Source of the DNA: JAYZDF01 sp036337945
Lineage (GTDB): Bacteria; Myxococcota; Kuafuiibacteriia; Kuafuiibacteriales; Kuafuiibacteriaceae
NCBI GenBank assembly: GCA_036337945.1
Contig: JAYZDF010000062.1
Location: forward strand, 35,576-99,575
Direction: 5' to 3'
Length of the DNA: 64,000 nt
Below the pieces are notes generated by a model. It saw nothing but the letters and a program-made list of their open reading frames with translations. It did not search any database and was not told the DNA's origin. Below are positions 43,059 through 53,200 of this stretch, in pieces (the first letter of the stretch is position 1; every line of letters starts with the position of its first letter). The translations under genes and the position numbers were made by a program.

Positions 43059-44198
43059 GTGCGTCGATATCTGTTAAGCATAATGGCTGCGCTTTTTTTG
43101 TGCGGGGTGAACTCGGCAAGGGCCGAAAATGAAAAGGCCCAGTTCGCTTCATGGCCAGGACAACTTCAGGACGAAGTTCTTAAAATGTATCAGGCCGGCT
43201 TTAGTGGTCAGATTCATCTTTACGTAAAAGACCTGAGCACTGGCATTCGTTACACGCACAACGCGGCCACTCCGACGTATATCGCCTCCGTCGTTAAGAT
43301 TTTATTTATGGTTGAGTTATTCGATCAGGTTGAACGCGGTAAACTCAGCCTAGACGATTACGTCGAATTTACATCCGAAGACGTGCGTAGCGGTTCACCT
43401 CTTTTCAATTATTTACCGATAGGTGCTCGCCTTCCGGTGCGTGTCCTTGTCGAATCTATGATTCAGCAATCAGACAACGCCGCCAGTGACTTAGTCGCGA
43501 ACTTGATAGGCTTAGAGCGCATCAATGCTGGCAGTAAAGCACGCGGCTACCGTGGCATCGGGCAGATTACCCGTTTACTTGACGTACGCCATCTTGTGTT
43601 TGGACAACTTGATTCTAGAATCGCAGCTTTCACTCCGCGCCAATTTCGTTCCATTGACTTTTCAAAAGGTGGAGAGGCTAAAGCTAAAAAAATCCGCGAA
43701 TACTTGGGCTCCGGTGGGTCAAATATTACATCCCGTAGTATCGACCGAGCTTACCGCTCCTATTACAAAATGGGATACAACTCGGCGACCATGGAGTCCA
43801 TAGGACAACTTCTTGAGGATCTCTATTTAGGGGATGTTGTCAGCTCGACCGCAAGTCAAATGATGATTGATATTCTCAAGGGTACTCAAACAGGCGCGGG
43901 CCGCATCTCTGCTTATTTGCCTCCAACTACGCCCATTGCCCATAAAACCGGCACACAATATCGAAGAACCTGCGATGTCGGCATTGTTGAAACACCTAAT
44001 AAAAAGTCATTTGTTTTCTCCGCATGTATCAAGGGCAGTAAAGGCGTTAAGCGGGATGAAGTCATTGCTCGGCTCGCGTATGCGGCTTTTAGCCTATTGA
44101 GCCAAAATGAAGAGACGATTTCTAAAGCCGAAAATAGTGGCTCCAAAAAGAAACGAAAAAAGCGTCGTCGAGGTCGCCGTCGAAAGGCGAAGTTATAA
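43059..44198 (+). CDS. Beta-lactamase-fold serine hydrolase 2, basic tail
   Basis: Second paralogue, 379 residues from the GTG at 43059, chosen because it yields the clean signal peptide MRRYLLSIMAALFLCGVNSA; a TTG at 43005 is a weaker option. Motifs are ASVVK (serine motif), QSDN, LLDVR in the Omega-loop position (again no ExxLN) and AHKTGTQY. The C terminus is extremely basic (KKKRKKRRRGRRRKAKL), a feature the first copy lacks, perhaps for binding acidic wall polymers. It ends four bases before the convergent BatA/VWA gene. Confidence 0.87.
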   Translation: MRRYLLSIMAALFLCGVNSARAENEKAQFASWPGQLQDEVLKMYQAGFSGQIHLYVKDLSTGIRYTHNAATPTYIASVVKILFMVELFDQVERGKLSLDDYVEFTSEDVRSGSPLFNYLPIGARLPVRVLVESMIQQSDNAASDLVANLIGLERINAGSKARGYRGIGQITRLLDVRHLVFGQLDSRIAAFTPRQFRSIDFSKGGEAKAKKIREYLGSGGSNITSRSIDRAYRSYYKMGYNSATMESIGQLLEDLYLGDVVSSTASQMMIDILKGTQTGAGRISAYLPPTTPIAHKTGTQYRRTCDVGIVETPNKKSFVFSACIKGSKGVKRDEVIARLAYAAFSLLSQNEETISKAENSGSKKKRKKRRRGRRRKAKL

Positions 44199-44201
44199 TC
44201 G

Positions 44202-46439
44202 CTATATTCTTCCGACGCTTTCGCGCGAGGTATTGCTTCGGTCTTCTTTTGATTTTCTCCGCTGCGCCGTCAAAAGGCTCTCCATCAAGAAAAAACAAAG
44301 CATCGCTATAAGTAGCCATTGAGAGAATCGATTTGGATCGCTGTTATTTCCCGTGTCCCACGTAAATGCAGATGCCTCCGCGATCTCATTTTGTTTTTTG
44401 ATATCTTGCCCTCGAAGTGCTGCTATCGCTTCTTGCGCAGTGAGTGTCTCAAGGTTCGACTCTTGTCGATCCACATTCACTACAAAATCTTCTTTCGCGA
44501 CCCTTTGCGACTCACCGCTTGTAACCGCTTTGACTTGGTAATATCCGGGCAATGCTGTTTTTGTGAACAACCAGTCTTTGTCTTCGAGTTGCGTAGATAC
44601 TGAATGAATCTCTCCGTTTGGATCAGTAATCTCTAACTCGGACACATTTTTCGGGACCCGGATTCTTCTCGCATCTCCTATCAGAGTGCGGCGGTTATCC
44701 GGAGGAGCCAGCGCATCACCGAGATATAAAACGAGTTGCCGAACGAGTGGGACAAAAGCTGGCCGTATCGCTAGGTCGGTCAAATCGCGATCAATAGAAG
44801 TTGTGAGGACGATAACTTTACCGCCGCCTATTTGACTTTCAATGAGTGCAGGCTGACCGTCTTCAAAAGTAGCCAGAACGTCCGCGGACCTGTTCCGATT
44901 AGGCTGCAGAAGAAAATAGCCTTGAGTTCGAGTTGACTTTAGGCCTTGTAAGGCGTCTCCCCGAAAAACAGACAGTACGGGGTGTGCTAGATTCAGTTCC
45001 CCGAGCAAAAGCGAATCATCATTTTTTTTCCGCTCTCTCAATGCTTTGCGTTCCTTAAATCCGCGATACGTACGAGGAAGCAAGCGAGCAAAAACGCCGT
45101 TGAACTGCTCTATATCCATTGATTGCGCTGACGAAATCAGTAGGCCTCCTCCCGACTCCACAAAGGTCTCAATCTTTTTTGCATCGCTAGTAGTAATACT
45201 ATTTACTCCCGCCAAAACAACGACGTCGAATAAATCTAGATTTTGGGCTTGCAGGTCATCTGAGAGGATAATTTTGGGTGCTGGTTGCTCGGATGCTCCT
45301 GCCGCAAACGCTCTTTCGAAATAATAAATCTCGTCCTCTTTTGGTAGTCCGGACGGCTGACCATCGATAATTAGGGTTCGTACCCGCGACTCAATATTCA
45401 CCATCGCAAAGCGTTGATTATCCTCTGTAAGCACATCGTCCTCGAGTACAACAGATACAGCAAACCTCTTTTGGTCCGTGAACGAATGTTCTAAAACCCT
45501 CTGGGTTTCATTACCTCCAACAATACTCACACTCGCTTCAGCGACGGTACCGTCTGGTCCCACCCAATTAATGTTCTTCGAAGCGCTCGTTCCCTTTGAG
45601 CTTTCGTCGGAAACATACGAGCGAATCCGTACTCGTGCCTGCATAGCATTCACTTCCGAACCGGGAGCCGATAGTATTTCCAATTGCGAAATACCATAGT
45701 TATCGAACTCTTCTCTGTCTATGCTTTCGAATACGTTAACGACGCTCGCATTTATCTCCGGCGTCAACGATGCTGCCTGCTGAAAACTGTGTGCAGCAAG
45801 ATCAGATAAGATGATAATATGCTTAGATGTCTCTGTTGCCTCTTTTTGGCTTTCTTTTTGCGAAACGTCTCCGTCTACCGTGCTCAAGAGTTCCCCGGCT
45901 ACATTGACTGCGTCAGAGATCTCGGCCGCCGCATACGTCGCTTCAAGGTTTGTGACCGCTTGAAGAAGAGATGCTTTCGCGTTGCTGAATTCTTCGACAA
46001 TCAATCTGGGTTTGCGTTCAGCCAATACAATGAGCATCTGATCTGATGCTGTCATTTGCTCAATGATTTGACGAGCGATCGATTTAGCTTCTGCAAATCC
46101 TGAGCGCCCACCATCCGGCTTTGATCGCATTGATAAAGAGCCGTCTATAATCATAACAATTCTCTTTGGGCCCTTGTTTTTGGCCAAAGCGGAGGACTTG
46201 ACTCCAGTCATAGGGTGAGCCGCCGCGAAGACAAGGGCTGCGATGAGCAGCATGCGGCATGCAAGCAACAAAAAACGTCTTAGTCGCCACTGGCGTTCAA
46301 TCCTCTGAACACTACGAATCACAAATTCAATTGCCGCAAATTCATGTTTGCGAGGTTTTCTTTTGTGAATGAGATGAATAATGATCGGAATCAAGGCTGC
46401 GAGCAATCCGAAGAGCATACCAGGTTTCAGAAAACTCAT
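44202..46439 (-). CDS. BatA/VWA-domain membrane protein
   Basis: A 745-residue inner-membrane protein. The N terminus is the BatA module: two helices (LFGLLAALIPIIIHLIH, LLLACRMLLIAALVFAAA) flanking KRKPRKHEF. A von Willebrand A domain at about 93-260 has the metal-site motif IDGSLSMRS (DxSxS). A beta-rich periplasmic region follows, with a GATase/ThuA-like stretch (VVVLAGVNSITTSDAKKIETFVESGGGLLIS), and a single C-terminal helix (WLLIAMLCFFLMESLL). It overlaps the DUF58 gene by four bases (ATGA) and is last in the MoxR operon. Such proteins help assemble or stabilise envelope complexes. Confidence 0.88.
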   Translation of the reverse strand: MSFLKPGMLFGLLAALIPIIIHLIHKRKPRKHEFAAIEFVIRSVQRIERQWRLRRFLLLACRMLLIAALVFAAAHPMTGVKSSALAKNKGPKRIVMIIDGSLSMRSKPDGGRSGFAEAKSIARQIIEQMTASDQMLIVLAERKPRLIVEEFSNAKASLLQAVTNLEATYAAAEISDAVNVAGELLSTVDGDVSQKESQKEATETSKHIIILSDLAAHSFQQAASLTPEINASVVNVFESIDREEFDNYGISQLEILSAPGSEVNAMQARVRIRSYVSDESSKGTSASKNINWVGPDGTVAEASVSIVGGNETQRVLEHSFTDQKRFAVSVVLEDDVLTEDNQRFAMVNIESRVRTLIIDGQPSGLPKEDEIYYFERAFAAGASEQPAPKIILSDDLQAQNLDLFDVVVLAGVNSITTSDAKKIETFVESGGGLLISSAQSMDIEQFNGVFARLLPRTYRGFKERKALRERKKNDDSLLLGELNLAHPVLSVFRGDALQGLKSTRTQGYFLLQPNRNRSADVLATFEDGQPALIESQIGGGKVIVLTTSIDRDLTDLAIRPAFVPLVRQLVLYLGDALAPPDNRRTLIGDARRIRVPKNVSELEITDPNGEIHSVSTQLEDKDWLFTKTALPGYYQVKAVTSGESQRVAKEDFVVNVDRQESNLETLTAQEAIAALRGQDIKKQNEIAEASAFTWDTGNNSDPNRFSQWLLIAMLCFFLMESLLTAQRRKSKEDRSNTSRESVGRI

Positions 46440-47371
46440 GTGAGACTCCCTCGCCCCGATGCCCTAATCGTTAGGTAGCGACTAAGTAATCGAGTCGGAG
46501 ACTGGTCAGTCCGCACGAGTTCATAGTCGACTCGAGCACTACGCGCGCGAACCTTTACGTCATGAAGAAAAGAGTCCATCTCTTTTAGATATGCAGATTT
46601 TATCGCGTGGGCATCGATAGGCACGCTGCGATCTCCCTCAAGATCGGTAAATAAAGTGCTGCCTTCAAATGGAAAGTCCAACTCATCAGGATCAAGCAAA
46701 TGAAATAAGGTTACATCGTGTCGACGGGCCGCGACTCGCGAGAGAGCTTGAAGTGCTTCCGAATTTGTATCAAGCAAATCTGAAAAAACGATGAGAGACA
46801 TTCGCTTTGATATTCCCTCTGCTAGTTGATTGAGAGCACTACCGAACCGAGTTGTTCCTGATGACTGTAGTGCTTCTAGTTTAGAAAAAATTTCTTGAAG
46901 TTGACCACGTCGGGCACGTGAAGGAACTTCTATGTTGAACTCATCTGCGAAGCTTGCCAGCCCCACTGCATCGCCTTGTCGAGCGAGAAGATAGGCGAGA
47001 GCACCAGCGCAAGTCATCGCGTAATCTTGTTTACTAAGCTGTTTTTCTGCACCCTCGCGTCGATACTTCATTGACCCCGAGACATCAACTACAAGCAAAG
47101 CACTGAGGTTTGCTTCGTCCTCAAACTGCTTGATGTAGTCCCGATCATGACGTGCATAGGCTCGCCAGTCCAAATGACGAATATCATCGCCCGGCGAGTA
47201 TTTCTTATGTTCCGAAAATTCTACACTGCTTCCGTGATGTTTAGAGCGATGCATACCATGCAAGACGCTGTCGGCGAGTGTTCGAGCGCGAAAACTCAGA
47301 GAGCCTATCTCTGCCAGTACCTCAACGTTCAACTGGCGCTGCTGGCCATTTGTTTTATTCGTTTCACCCAT
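46436..47371 (-). CDS. DUF58-domain protein
   Basis: A 311-residue cytoplasmic protein of the DUF58 family, typically next to MoxR. It has the family EFSEHKKYSPGDDIRHLDWRAYAR motif (about 52-75) and a VWA-like domain with VDVSGSMKYR (MIDAS DxSGS). The start overlaps the 3' end of moxR by eight bases. It is believed to act with MoxR in metal-dependent folding or activation of partner complexes. Confidence 0.92.
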   Translation of the reverse strand: MGETNKTNGQQRQLNVEVLAEIGSLSFRARTLADSVLHGMHRSKHHGSSVEFSEHKKYSPGDDIRHLDWRAYARHDRDYIKQFEDEANLSALLVVDVSGSMKYRREGAEKQLSKQDYAMTCAGALAYLLARQGDAVGLASFADEFNIEVPSRARRGQLQEIFSKLEALQSSGTTRFGSALNQLAEGISKRMSLIVFSDLLDTNSEALQALSRVAARRHDVTLFHLLDPDELDFPFEGSTLFTDLEGDRSVPIDAHAIKSAYLKEMDSFLHDVKVRARSARVDYELVRTDQSPTRLLSRYLTIRASGRGSLT

Positions 47372-48395
47372 TCGGTTTGAAGCCTTGCACGACTTCTCTT
47401 ACGAGGTCTGAAGACGAGACCCCTGACGCTTCCGCGTGGAAATTAGTGACTACGCGGTGCGCGAGGACAATAACCGCAATATGGCGAATATCTTCAACAC
47501 TTGGGGTACTTCGTCCTTGAAGTGCAGCGCGTGCTTTCGCTCCCAAGACTAAGTACTGAGATGCTCTCGGACCAGCTCCAAAAGAAACAAATTCTCGTAT
47601 TCTCCCGGCCAGTTCGTCCGAAAGATGTTCGCTACAAGATGCCGGGCGAGTTGCTCGGGTGAGGCCTACTGCATAATGAACAACATTTTCTGCCACCGGC
47701 ACTCGCCGCACGAGCTCCTGATATTGAAGTATCTTTTCTGGTGTAAGTACCTTCTCGAGCTGAGGTCGCTCCTCACCAGTTGTCGACCGGACAATCTCGA
47801 TTTCGTCCTGTTCGCTGGGATAACCAACGTCGAGCATGAACATAAATCGATCCATTTGCGCCTCAGGAAGAGGATATGTTCCCTCTTGCTCGATTGGGTT
47901 TTGAGTTGCAAACACATGAAACGGTTGTCCAATAGAATGTGTCGCCCCCGAAGCAGTCACTTGAAATTCCTGCATCGCCTGCAGAAGTGCTGCCTGCGTT
48001 TTCGGGGGGGTGCGATTGATTTCATCCGCGAGGAGAAGGTTTGTAAAAATAGGTCCTTTGACAAACCGAAAGGATCTACGCCCGTCATCGCCTTGCTCCA
48101 ATACGTCTGTGCCAGTCACGTCCGAAGGCATAAGGTCAGGGGTAAACTGGATCCGATTAAAGTCCAAAGCCAAAACTTCAGCCAAGGTTTGGATAAGTAA
48201 TGTCTTCGCTAGTCCTGGAACGCCTACAAATAATGCATGGCCCTTAGCCAGCAGAGCTATTAGAAGATTTTCGATGACGTCTTGTTGACCAATCACCCTT
48301 TGGCCCAGCGCTTTCTTTGTTAATTCTGCGGCCTCACTCAACTCCCGAATGAGACTAACGTCGTTTGGCGTTTCATTTGAATTTTGGTCTGTCAT
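47364..48395 (-). CDS. MoxR-family AAA+ ATPase
   Basis: A 343-residue MoxR chaperone ATPase. Walker A is VGVPGLAKTLLI, Walker B LLLADEINRTPPKTQAALLQAMQE, sensor 1 FATQNPIEQEGTYPLPEAQMDRFM, and the C-terminal lid with RASQYLVLGAKARAAL. MoxR proteins remodel or insert metal into VWA-partner complexes. It lies between the TPR-metallopeptidase gene (eight bases) and DUF58 (8-base overlap). Confidence 0.95.
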   Translation of the reverse strand: MTDQNSNETPNDVSLIRELSEAAELTKKALGQRVIGQQDVIENLLIALLAKGHALFVGVPGLAKTLLIQTLAEVLALDFNRIQFTPDLMPSDVTGTDVLEQGDDGRRSFRFVKGPIFTNLLLADEINRTPPKTQAALLQAMQEFQVTASGATHSIGQPFHVFATQNPIEQEGTYPLPEAQMDRFMFMLDVGYPSEQDEIEIVRSTTGEERPQLEKVLTPEKILQYQELVRRVPVAENVVHYAVGLTRATRPASCSEHLSDELAGRIREFVSFGAGPRASQYLVLGAKARAALQGRSTPSVEDIRHIAVIVLAHRVVTNFHAEASGVSSSDLVREVVQGFKPNG

Positions 48396-48403
48396 CAGTT
48401 TCC

Positions 48404-50251
48404 TTATTTTCCTAATCGTACTTTCGTCACATCTTCTGGTGTTGTGGACGCCTCAATCTCTACTTCATGAAGCGTAGGTTCGCCAACCGGTGGAACGAGT
48501 TTAATCGTGGTCGGACCTGGCCGTAAAGTGATTGGTGCTGAAGGTGTACTCATTCCGGTGGCTAAGTCACGGGCTCCATAGTCTCCCTTCTGGACAATAA
48601 AAATGCGAGAGAAGCCCGAAGATGAAAACTGAACCCGTGCGCCAGACCCGAGGTCTGGTGCACGTGGCCGGAATGACTGTTGCAAAACACCCAGTGCGAT
48701 TTGTGCTTGCTCAATTTTTTTACGGTTCCCTTCTGGACCTAAAACAGCGAGAAGCAGACTATGGACTCGGGGGTCAAAGGGATTAATATCAATCGCTGTA
48801 TCAAGAGGCTCCATAGCTTCATCACTACGTTCTTGTCGCACAAGAGCCTCTGCGAGAGTGAGGTTGGGTCCTGGCAAATCTGGCACTCCATCGATAGCGC
48901 GCTTTGCCGCTTTCTCTGCACCCGGCAGATCATTCACAGCGAGTGCTATATTGGCAATCTTTGCACTGAGCAGTGGTGATTCAGTAATCGTGTACGCTTT
49001 TTCTAACTCTTTCTGAGCTGCCACCATTCGCCCGCGAGCGTATAAAAGATCAGCGGCACGGGCGAACCGTCGAGCTTTTTTCGACAGCCCATGGAATTTG
49101 TCGTCAGGGGTGTTGCTTCGCTTTTTGATTACCAGCTCACGGTCTTGCCCTTTTTGTCGGCCTGCTGTGAGAATTTTACGCTTCGGAAGGGCAGCTTTCC
49201 ATTTCTCTGTAAGCGCTCCAAACGGCATCCCGTGAATTTTTTCAATAGCGACTTCCATGGGCACACCTTTCGATAGTGAAGCGAGAAGTTCTCGCATCCC
49301 TTTCCAGCCTTTGCGTTCACAGAGAAACTCGATGAATGTAAACACTTCCGAAAAAGCGAGCGAGGACTCTTCCTGGGTTTCCAGTTTCGCCATTGAAGGA
49401 TGCATTTTTGCAAATGGAATCAGAGTTCCCTTCTTGGCCGCCTCTTTGAGTCGCTCTTGTGCTTCTACTGAAAGAGCTAAGCCAGGTTCTGCCCTCCATG
49501 CTGTTTCCGTGAATTTTGCGATACCTTCATGCAGCCAAATAGGGACGGAGTTTTTGGAGACACCACTGATCAACAAGTGAACAAGTTCATGGGAAAGAGT
49601 GTCGCGCCATCGATAGCCAAACACAATGGCGCGAGGTGTGGTCACCATTAGGCGATTCCATTTGCAAAGCGCAATCGTGCCCGAGTTGGCAATTTCTTCC
49701 TCCGTGAGCGTTGAGACCGCTGCGAGGGTAGCCGCGCTAGGATAGAACTCTACGATAATCCTTGAGCTTGGCTTCCACCCTAACAACTTGCCCACGCTAT
49801 CCAAAGTCATCTCAAGCGTATCAATGGCGTAGGGAACAAGCACTGCGTCTTTCCCTGGTTCGTGTCTAACAATAAAGTTTTCGCTTACTGTCTCGACGTA
49901 CCCTTTGGTTGCAACCTTTGCCGCTTCTGCGAGAGGAGCGTCAGACAATACGACATCTGGTGCTCCATTTTTCTTTGCCGCCTCGAAATAATGTACGGCG
50001 CCCGCATAATCAGACGTTTGTAATTTAACTTGGGCCAACAGGGACAGTACGAGAGGGTCGTCGGGGTGCTCGTCGTATAGTTCTTCCGCGATTTCCCGAG
50101 CTTTATCGATTTGCCATTCTTGAATCGATTCGAAACCAGCTTTTAACGCGTCTAGAGATGGTTCTGCCTGCGCATTTTGGCTGCCGCCAAAACCAGTGAT
50201 GAGTGCCATGGCAAAGACGGAGACTAACTTGGCGAACCTTGCTTTGTTCAC
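48404..50251 (-). CDS. Exported peptidase MA-like metallopeptidase with TPRs
   Basis: A 615-residue exported protein. Signal peptide VSVFAMALITGFGGSQNAQA. TPR-like helices at about 35-95, then a gluzincin-type zinc peptidase core with HELVH (TLSHELVHLLISG) and, about 20 residues later, WLHEGIAKFTE supplying the third ligand glutamate. More TPRs follow (about 420-525) and a PEGA-like beta domain ends it (TKVRLG). The start overlaps the DUF4175 gene by four bases. It probably trims or holds a periplasmic partner handled by the MoxR system. Confidence 0.85.
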   Translation of the reverse strand: MNKARFAKLVSVFAMALITGFGGSQNAQAEPSLDALKAGFESIQEWQIDKAREIAEELYDEHPDDPLVLSLLAQVKLQTSDYAGAVHYFEAAKKNGAPDVVLSDAPLAEAAKVATKGYVETVSENFIVRHEPGKDAVLVPYAIDTLEMTLDSVGKLLGWKPSSRIIVEFYPSAATLAAVSTLTEEEIANSGTIALCKWNRLMVTTPRAIVFGYRWRDTLSHELVHLLISGVSKNSVPIWLHEGIAKFTETAWRAEPGLALSVEAQERLKEAAKKGTLIPFAKMHPSMAKLETQEESSLAFSEVFTFIEFLCERKGWKGMRELLASLSKGVPMEVAIEKIHGMPFGALTEKWKAALPKRKILTAGRQKGQDRELVIKKRSNTPDDKFHGLSKKARRFARAADLLYARGRMVAAQKELEKAYTITESPLLSAKIANIALAVNDLPGAEKAAKRAIDGVPDLPGPNLTLAEALVRQERSDEAMEPLDTAIDINPFDPRVHSLLLAVLGPEGNRKKIEQAQIALGVLQQSFRPRAPDLGSGARVQFSSSGFSRIFIVQKGDYGARDLATGMSTPSAPITLRPGPTTIKLVPPVGEPTLHEVEIEASTTPEDVTKVRLGK

Positions 50252-53200
50252 TTCACTATCTCCTCGTAGTACTCTCGAACAGCATCCTTATATTGTTCTA
50301 CGGTTCCTTGTTTCGCTGCATCTAAAATTTCTTCTCTGAACTCCGCCGGGGCCTTGTATTGCTCTGGTTTTGGAATAGCTACCTTTTCGTTAGATCGTGG
50401 ATCTCTTCCTCGAGAACCTTTACCTCCTGGTTGCCCCATTCCTTGTTGTCCAAATGGCATCGGCATGCCGCCTCCCTGCCCGGAACCTTGTTGTCCCATT
50501 TGATCGAGGGCGTCTCTAAATTTGCCCAGTGCGTCGAGTGCTTGCTGTTGCTGCCCTCTTGACCCTGTTGCATCTGACTTCCCGAGTTGTTGAGAGGACC
50601 GGTTCATGGCTTGCCCTGCTTGATCAAGCATTTGTGGCAACCCTTCTCCGACCATCGGTAGTTCTTGTGACAATTCTGAAAGCTGTTGCTTTAGCTGCTG
50701 CGCGCGCTGCTCTAGCTGCTGCTGACTCTTCGCCATTTCCTTCATTTGCTTTTGCTCTTTCTTTGAAAAGAGCTGTTCTTGGTTCGGCATGAGCTTGTTA
50801 ATGTCGTCCCAGATTTTCTGCATTTCTGGTTGAGTCTTTTTGATTTTTTCAATCGCCTCTTTAGCTTCATTGGCTCGCTTTCTTTCTGTTCCAAACCGAT
50901 TAAGAGCTTCCGCACGATCTTGAGTGTCTCTTTGAAGTTGCCCTAGGAATTTCATAGCTTGTTCAGCCATTTCTTTTGCCGCGCCAAAGTCCTTTGCTTC
51001 AAGTGCCCGTTTAGTGTCATTGACTCTTCTTTCGGACTGCTGAAAGAGGTCTCCTTCAGTGACGTGTGCCCCTGGTTTAGCGTCTTTCATATTTTTTTCA
51101 ATTTTTTGGATCCGCTCGATTTGTTTCTTTACGAACTCATCTGGATTGCCCAGCCTTTCTTTCATCCGCTCTAGCACTTTCTTCGCTTTTTCTTCCGTTT
51201 TTTGGCTCAGCTCACGCTGTTTTTTTTCGATGTCCTTCAGGTCTTCGTACATCTTCTCTGCCTTTTTTGTTATTTCTGAGTACTCTCTTTCGCCGAGCTC
51301 TTCCCGTCCATCTCGCATCTCCGAAAGCATCTTCTCAGTACCGTTGAGCATTTTTTCTAGCTCGTTCATGGCATCATCAAGATTACCTTCCTGAATCATA
51401 TTTTCGATTTGGCTCAGGTTGTCCATTGTGTCTTCGGTTTTCAAAGCGTCTTGGTTCACAAAGTCTTGTGGAATTGATCCACGAACTTTTGAGAGTTCTG
51501 CCAAGATTTCACTCATGCGCTTTTTGATATCTTGGATGGCTCTCATCAACGCTTGCTTTTTCTGTTCAGTTGGCGCGTTTTTGTATTCTTCGAGCGCGTT
51601 TCGGAGAGCTTCTTGTTGCTCTCGTAATGACTTGGTCAGCTCTTCAGCGTCGAGCATGAGCTGGTCGTTCAGTAAGTCAGCAAGATATACGACGTTTTTT
51701 TCTAAATTCCGAACCATCGTGTTTTGCGCCCGTTTATTGAGTCGAAGAGAAGAGGGCGCTCGCTTGCTCGAGGTCCCTGCCTCTCGCTCCGACTTTCTGA
51801 GGGCGGTGTCTTGTCGTCTTTGGTCGCGGTTTAGTTCGCGTCGAGTTTTTTCGAATGCGGTCGCCACCTCTTTACGTCCTAGGGGGTCTTTTTTTATCGC
51901 AGCAACTGTCTCAATGAGAAGAGTATTGGTTTCGGTTGCTTTACCAAGCATTGTTTGAAGAAATTTGAACAAGCCATTTAGGTCGTTGCCTTGCAGGCTT
52001 GTGTTTACTTCCGTCTCAAGGTTGTCACCCAATATGTGAATAAGTGAATCGAGCGCTTTTTGTTGCATCGCTACAACTTCACGGTGATGCTCACGCTCAG
52101 AATATATCCGGAGTTCCTGAGTTCGGCTTGCGCCGAACTTCGGGCCATTAACAGTGTCATTATCTTGTGCTTCGACGGAGTAGGCGATTCTGTCGCCCGG
52201 CTTGAGTTCAAGTTTAGACAGATCAAAAACGCCTTGGTCTGCGTGTCTTTTCTTGCCAGAACTCGCGGCGCTCAGGAGTTGACGGCCTTCTTGGGCTGTC
52301 CCAAGAATACGCCAAACTACGAAGGTCTCGCCCAGCCCAAAATCATCATTGGCAGAAAAGTCTATATCGACGATATCTTTCGCATTTACTTCCAGAGATT
52401 CTTCGGTAGGTTTATGGAGCGTCACGCGCGGGGGGAGGTCTACCTCTAGTTCGATACGGTGGTCCGTTTTTTCCCGATAGGCCTGTTGGTCTGTACCTAG
52501 AGCTTCAAAACGATAGGCTCCGGCGCGGCTTACGATGAAGCTCGTGCTTACAATTGACCCAGTAGAGTTTTCGGTTACTTTTGCCGCGGTTCTGCTTTCG
52601 GTTTTGTCAGCGTCGGTCCCATGAATGAGTACTAAGGTTGCGCTTTGGACTTTTTGCCGCGACGTCGTCTTAATCGTTATCTCTGTTCCGGGTAGCGCCC
52701 GAATTTTTCCTGACGAAATTCTTCGACTGTAACTTTTTCTCTTTGCATAAGAAGGCGGGCGATAGGTGATGTGGAATTCGTCGAGTCGTAAGCTGGGTAC
52801 TGTGGGTGCCAGTCTCTGGAGTTCACTCAAAGAAGTAAGGGCACGCATACTTGCGTGAAGATCTTTTGGACAAATGACAGCGAGCAAAGAAATTGTAGCC
52901 AACGCGCTCATGAGGCTTAGGGCGAGTCGTTTAACTTTTGGCCAGTTTTCTGAGGCGACAAGCGATTTGGGATCTAAGGATTGCGATGCATTTGCAATGA
53001 CTTCAACACTGTGTTGGGTGAGTCCTAAACTCTCTTGATATTTCCCTTCATCCCGAGCGAGCTCAAGTGCAGATTGAATGCTGGAGTATTTTGAGTTGGA
53101 GTCATATTTCTGGTCCAGCCATCGAGCGTTTTTAATTTCATCTTTTGTCTCTTGATGAACTTGCCAGACGTATTGATAGAAGACCCAGCTTACGAGAGCA

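Noticed and set aside
41911..44198. Beta-lactam resistance genes
   Set aside because: The ExxLN motif needed for efficient class A deacylation is absent from both proteins; a wall-hydrolase role fits better.
47625..48200. 191-codon plus-strand frame
   Set aside because: Antisense to the MoxR ATPase gene; Cys/Arg/Leu-rich composition typical of a shadow frame.
51419..51958. 179-codon plus-strand frame, Ser/Phe-rich
   Set aside because: Antisense to the coiled-coil part of the DUF4175 gene; composition mirrors Glu/Lys codons read backwards.
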